A stretch of DNA of 15,855 nucleotides. It comes from an uncultured Rhodanobacter sp. (GTDB lineage Bacteria > Pseudomonadota > Gammaproteobacteria > Xanthomonadales > Rhodanobacteraceae). Position 1 is the stretch's first letter. Every line of letters begins with the position of its first letter. Positions 13,944 through 15,855 of this stretch are shown here, piece by piece. Under the pieces are notes generated by a model. It did not search any database, was not told the DNA's origin, and saw only the letters and a list, made by a program, of their open reading frames with translations. The translations under genes were made by a program, and so were the position numbers. The stretch is taken from NCBI GenBank assembly GCA_903827735.1, contig CAIKJM010000329.1:1-15855 (forward strand), read 5' to 3'.

Positions 13944-15855
13944 ATGAAGTTAAGTCGTGCCGTCGTCGCGTGGCGCGGGCTGAGGCCTGCGCTGTTCACC
14001 CTGCTGCTCACGATGAGCGGCGCCTTGCTGGCCACGGACCCGCCTGCCGCCAAATACCCCAACTATCCCAGCGAGACGCCGGCCAACTTCAAGCCGGCTA
14101 CCGACAGCTACGACTACGTGCGGCGCGAGGTGATGATTCCGATGCGCGACGGTGTCAAGCTGCACACCATCATCCTGCTGCCGCGAGCACTGACCACCAC
14201 CGGCGCGGCGCACGCCGGCATGCTGCTGACGCGCACGCCGTACGACGCCAAGGCGCTGACGACGCACGTTCCCAGCGGACACCTCGGCCCCATGCTGCAG
14301 GGCTACGACAACGCGACCGACGTGATTATCGAAGACGGCTATATCCGCGTGGTGCAGGACATCCGCGGCAAGTACGGGTCCGAAGGCGATAACGTAATGA
14401 ACCGCCCGGTACACGGGCCGCAGAACCCGACGCCGGTGGACGACGCCACCGATACGTACGACACCATCGACTGGCTGGTGAAGCACGTGCCCGAGTCTAA
14501 CGGCAAGGTCGGCACGCTGGGCATTTCGTATGACGGCTTCGAGCCGCTGATGGCGCTGGTCAACCCGCACCCCGCATTGAAGGTATCGGTGCCGATGAAC
14601 CCCATGGTCGACGGCTGGATGGGCGACGACTGGTTTCACAACGGCGCGTTCCGCCAGCAGAACATGAGCTACATCTACGAGCAGATCGGCAGCCGCGACA
14701 ACAGCATCAAGTGGTCGAGCAGCTACCACGACGAGTACGACCTGTTCATGCAGGCCGGCTCGGCCGGCGAGCTGGGCCGCCAGTACGGCATGACCCAGCT
14801 CGGCTTCTGGAACAAGCTGCTGGCGCACCCGTCATACGACGCGTTCTGGAGCGATCAGGCGGTCGACAAGGTGCTCGGCGCGCTGCCGCTGAAGGTGCCG
14901 GTGATGCTGGTGCACAGCCTGTGGGATCAGGAGGACAGCTACGGCGCGCTGGCCGTCTATCGCGCGATCAAGCCCAAGGACAGCAGCGGCGACATGGTCA
15001 AGCTGGTGATGGGTCCCTGGCACCACGGCCAGGAGATCGAGGAAGCCAGCTCGCTGGGCGCGATCAGCTTCGACAGCGATACCGGCAAGTATTTTCGCGA
15101 GCACATCCTGCGGCCGTATCTGGCGCAGTACCTCAAGGACGGCGCGCCCAAGGCCGACCTCGCTCCAGTCACCGCGTTCGAAACCGGCACCAACCACCGG
15201 CGCCGTCTCGACCGCTGGCCGCTGGTCTGCGAAAGCGGCTGCCCGACGAAAAGCCATGCGCTGTATCTGGAGCCGGGGCTGAAACTCGGCTTCAGCGCGC
15301 CCGCCGCCGGCTCTGCCTATGACGAGTACGTTTCCGATCCCACGCACCCCGTGCCCTTCCGGGCGCGGCCGATCCAGCCGATCGGCTACGACCCCGGCCA
15401 GACCTGGTCGCAGTGGCTGGTCGACGACCAGCGCGAAGCTTCCGGCCGCACCGACGTGCTGACCTTCACCGGCGACGTGCTGACCGCGCCGGTGAAAATC
15501 AGCGGCGTACCCGAGGTGCATCTGGCGGCATCCACCAGCGGTACCGACAGCGACTGGGTGGTCAAGCTGATCGACGTGTACCCCGATCAGGTGGCCGACC
15601 GACCGGACCTGGGCGGTTATCAGCTCGCGGTGGCAATGGATATTTTCCGCGGCCGCTATCGCGAAAGCTTCGTCACGCCGAAAGCCCTAGTTGCCAACCA
15701 GCCGCTGGCCTATCAATTTGCCCTGCCTGCGACCAATCACGTTTTCCTGCCGGGTCATCGGATCATGGTGCAGGTGCAGTCGAGCTGGTTCCCGCTGTAC
15801 GACCGCAACCCCCAGACCTTCGTGCCGAGCATCTTCGAGGCCAGACCCGCGGACT
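13944..15855 (+). CDS. Alpha-amino acid ester hydrolase, periplasmic (3' end cut by window edge)
   Basis: An uninterrupted frame of 637 codons runs to the window edge. The protein closely matches, from memory, the alpha-amino acid ester hydrolase of Xanthomonas citri, a CocE/S15-type alpha/beta-hydrolase known for hydrolysing and synthesising beta-lactam antibiotics; its natural role is unsettled. It has a signal peptide (about 1-30). The catalytic nucleophile is Ser195 in GISYDG, the triad Asp is Asp328 and His is His361 in GPWHHGQ. The oxyanion Tyr100 is in TRTPYDA. The acidic cluster that recognises the substrate's alpha-amino group is present (GWMGDDW near 224-230; Glu330 and Asp331 in WDQED). 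The jelly-roll C-terminal domain ends in SSWFPLYDRNPQTFVPSIF, so about two dozen residues are missing. GGGGAG lies about 5 bases before the ATG. Confidence 0.9.
   Translation, partial: MKLSRAVVAWRGLRPALFTLLLTMSGALLATDPPAAKYPNYPSETPANFKPATDSYDYVRREVMIPMRDGVKLHTIILLPRALTTTGAAHAGMLLTRTPYDAKALTTHVPSGHLGPMLQGYDNATDVIIEDGYIRVVQDIRGKYGSEGDNVMNRPVHGPQNPTPVDDATDTYDTIDWLVKHVPESNGKVGTLGISYDGFEPLMALVNPHPALKVSVPMNPMVDGWMGDDWFHNGAFRQQNMSYIYEQIGSRDNSIKWSSSYHDEYDLFMQAGSAGELGRQYGMTQLGFWNKLLAHPSYDAFWSDQAVDKVLGALPLKVPVMLVHSLWDQEDSYGALAVYRAIKPKDSSGDMVKLVMGPWHHGQEIEEASSLGAISFDSDTGKYFREHILRPYLAQYLKDGAPKADLAPVTAFETGTNHRRRLDRWPLVCESGCPTKSHALYLEPGLKLGFSAPAAGSAYDEYVSDPTHPVPFRARPIQPIGYDPGQTWSQWLVDDQREASGRTDVLTFTGDVLTAPVKISGVPEVHLAASTSGTDSDWVVKLIDVYPDQVADRPDLGGYQLAVAMDIFRGRYRESFVTPKALVANQPLAYQFALPATNHVFLPGHRIMVQVQSSWFPLYDRNPQTFVPSIFEARPAD

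Noticed and set aside
13950..15521. Two long minus-strand frames opposite the ester hydrolase
   Set aside because: The plus strand holds an uninterrupted 637-codon frame with a complete catalytic triad; the minus frames have shadow composition.

Overview
The window is GC-rich DNA with tightly packed, mostly standard bacterial genes. It most likely comes from a chromosome of the Xanthomonadales (the Rhodanobacter/Dyella/Luteibacter side or a relative). That placement is an inference from gene content: an alpha-amino acid ester hydrolase very like the Xanthomonas citri enzyme as I remember it, a small SET-domain methyltransferase, a long DmdC-type acyl-CoA dehydrogenase, and Tat-exported isoquinoline-oxidoreductase-like proteins. 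I see no rRNA, tRNA, CRISPR array, insertion sequence or phage gene.

Layout, left to right. A PhzF-family isomerase, cut at its extreme 5' end (1-879, +), converges on a small outer-membrane beta-barrel gene (963-1532, -) across a strong bidirectional terminator. An APC amino-acid permease (1701-3017, +) is divergent from the barrel gene. Next comes a two-gene operon (3146-5946, +) with a four-base ATGA overlap. It encodes the iron-sulfur and molybdopterin subunits of a periplasmic xanthine-dehydrogenase/isoquinoline-1-oxidoreductase-type enzyme, and ends in a terminator hairpin. A leftward block follows: a GNAT acetyltransferase (6039-6503) and two adjacent TonB-like, proline-rich, single-span proteins (6615-8693 and 8746-9783) that share an unrecognised C-terminal domain with four conserved cysteines. 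After a 370-base gap with no convincing gene come a DJ-1/PfpI protein (10154-10699, -) and a SET-domain methyltransferase (10821-11297, -). Divergent from the SET gene is a rightward pair, a small lipoprotein (11458-11940) and an acyl-CoA dehydrogenase (12002-13789), closed by a strong terminator. The window ends inside the alpha-amino acid ester hydrolase gene (13944 onward), which lacks only about its last two dozen codons.

Three things stand out. First, the molybdenum-hydroxylase pair looks intact as a reading frame, but by motif comparison it has lost all four cysteines of the ferredoxin-type [2Fe-2S] cluster in the small subunit. In the large subunit it has lost the catalytic glutamate and the glutamine of the GQG cofactor loop. 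It is either a pseudoenzyme or an enzyme with altered chemistry. Second, the two TonB-like proteins carry the transmembrane histidine and proline-rich stalk of TonB-type transducers, but end in a novel shared domain instead of the TonB domain, and no ExbB/ExbD lies nearby. This is the best candidate for an undescribed envelope system. Third, a near-perfect PsrA-type palindrome sits over the likely promoter of the lipoprotein/acyl-CoA dehydrogenase pair, which suggests control by a fatty-acid-responsive TetR-family regulator.
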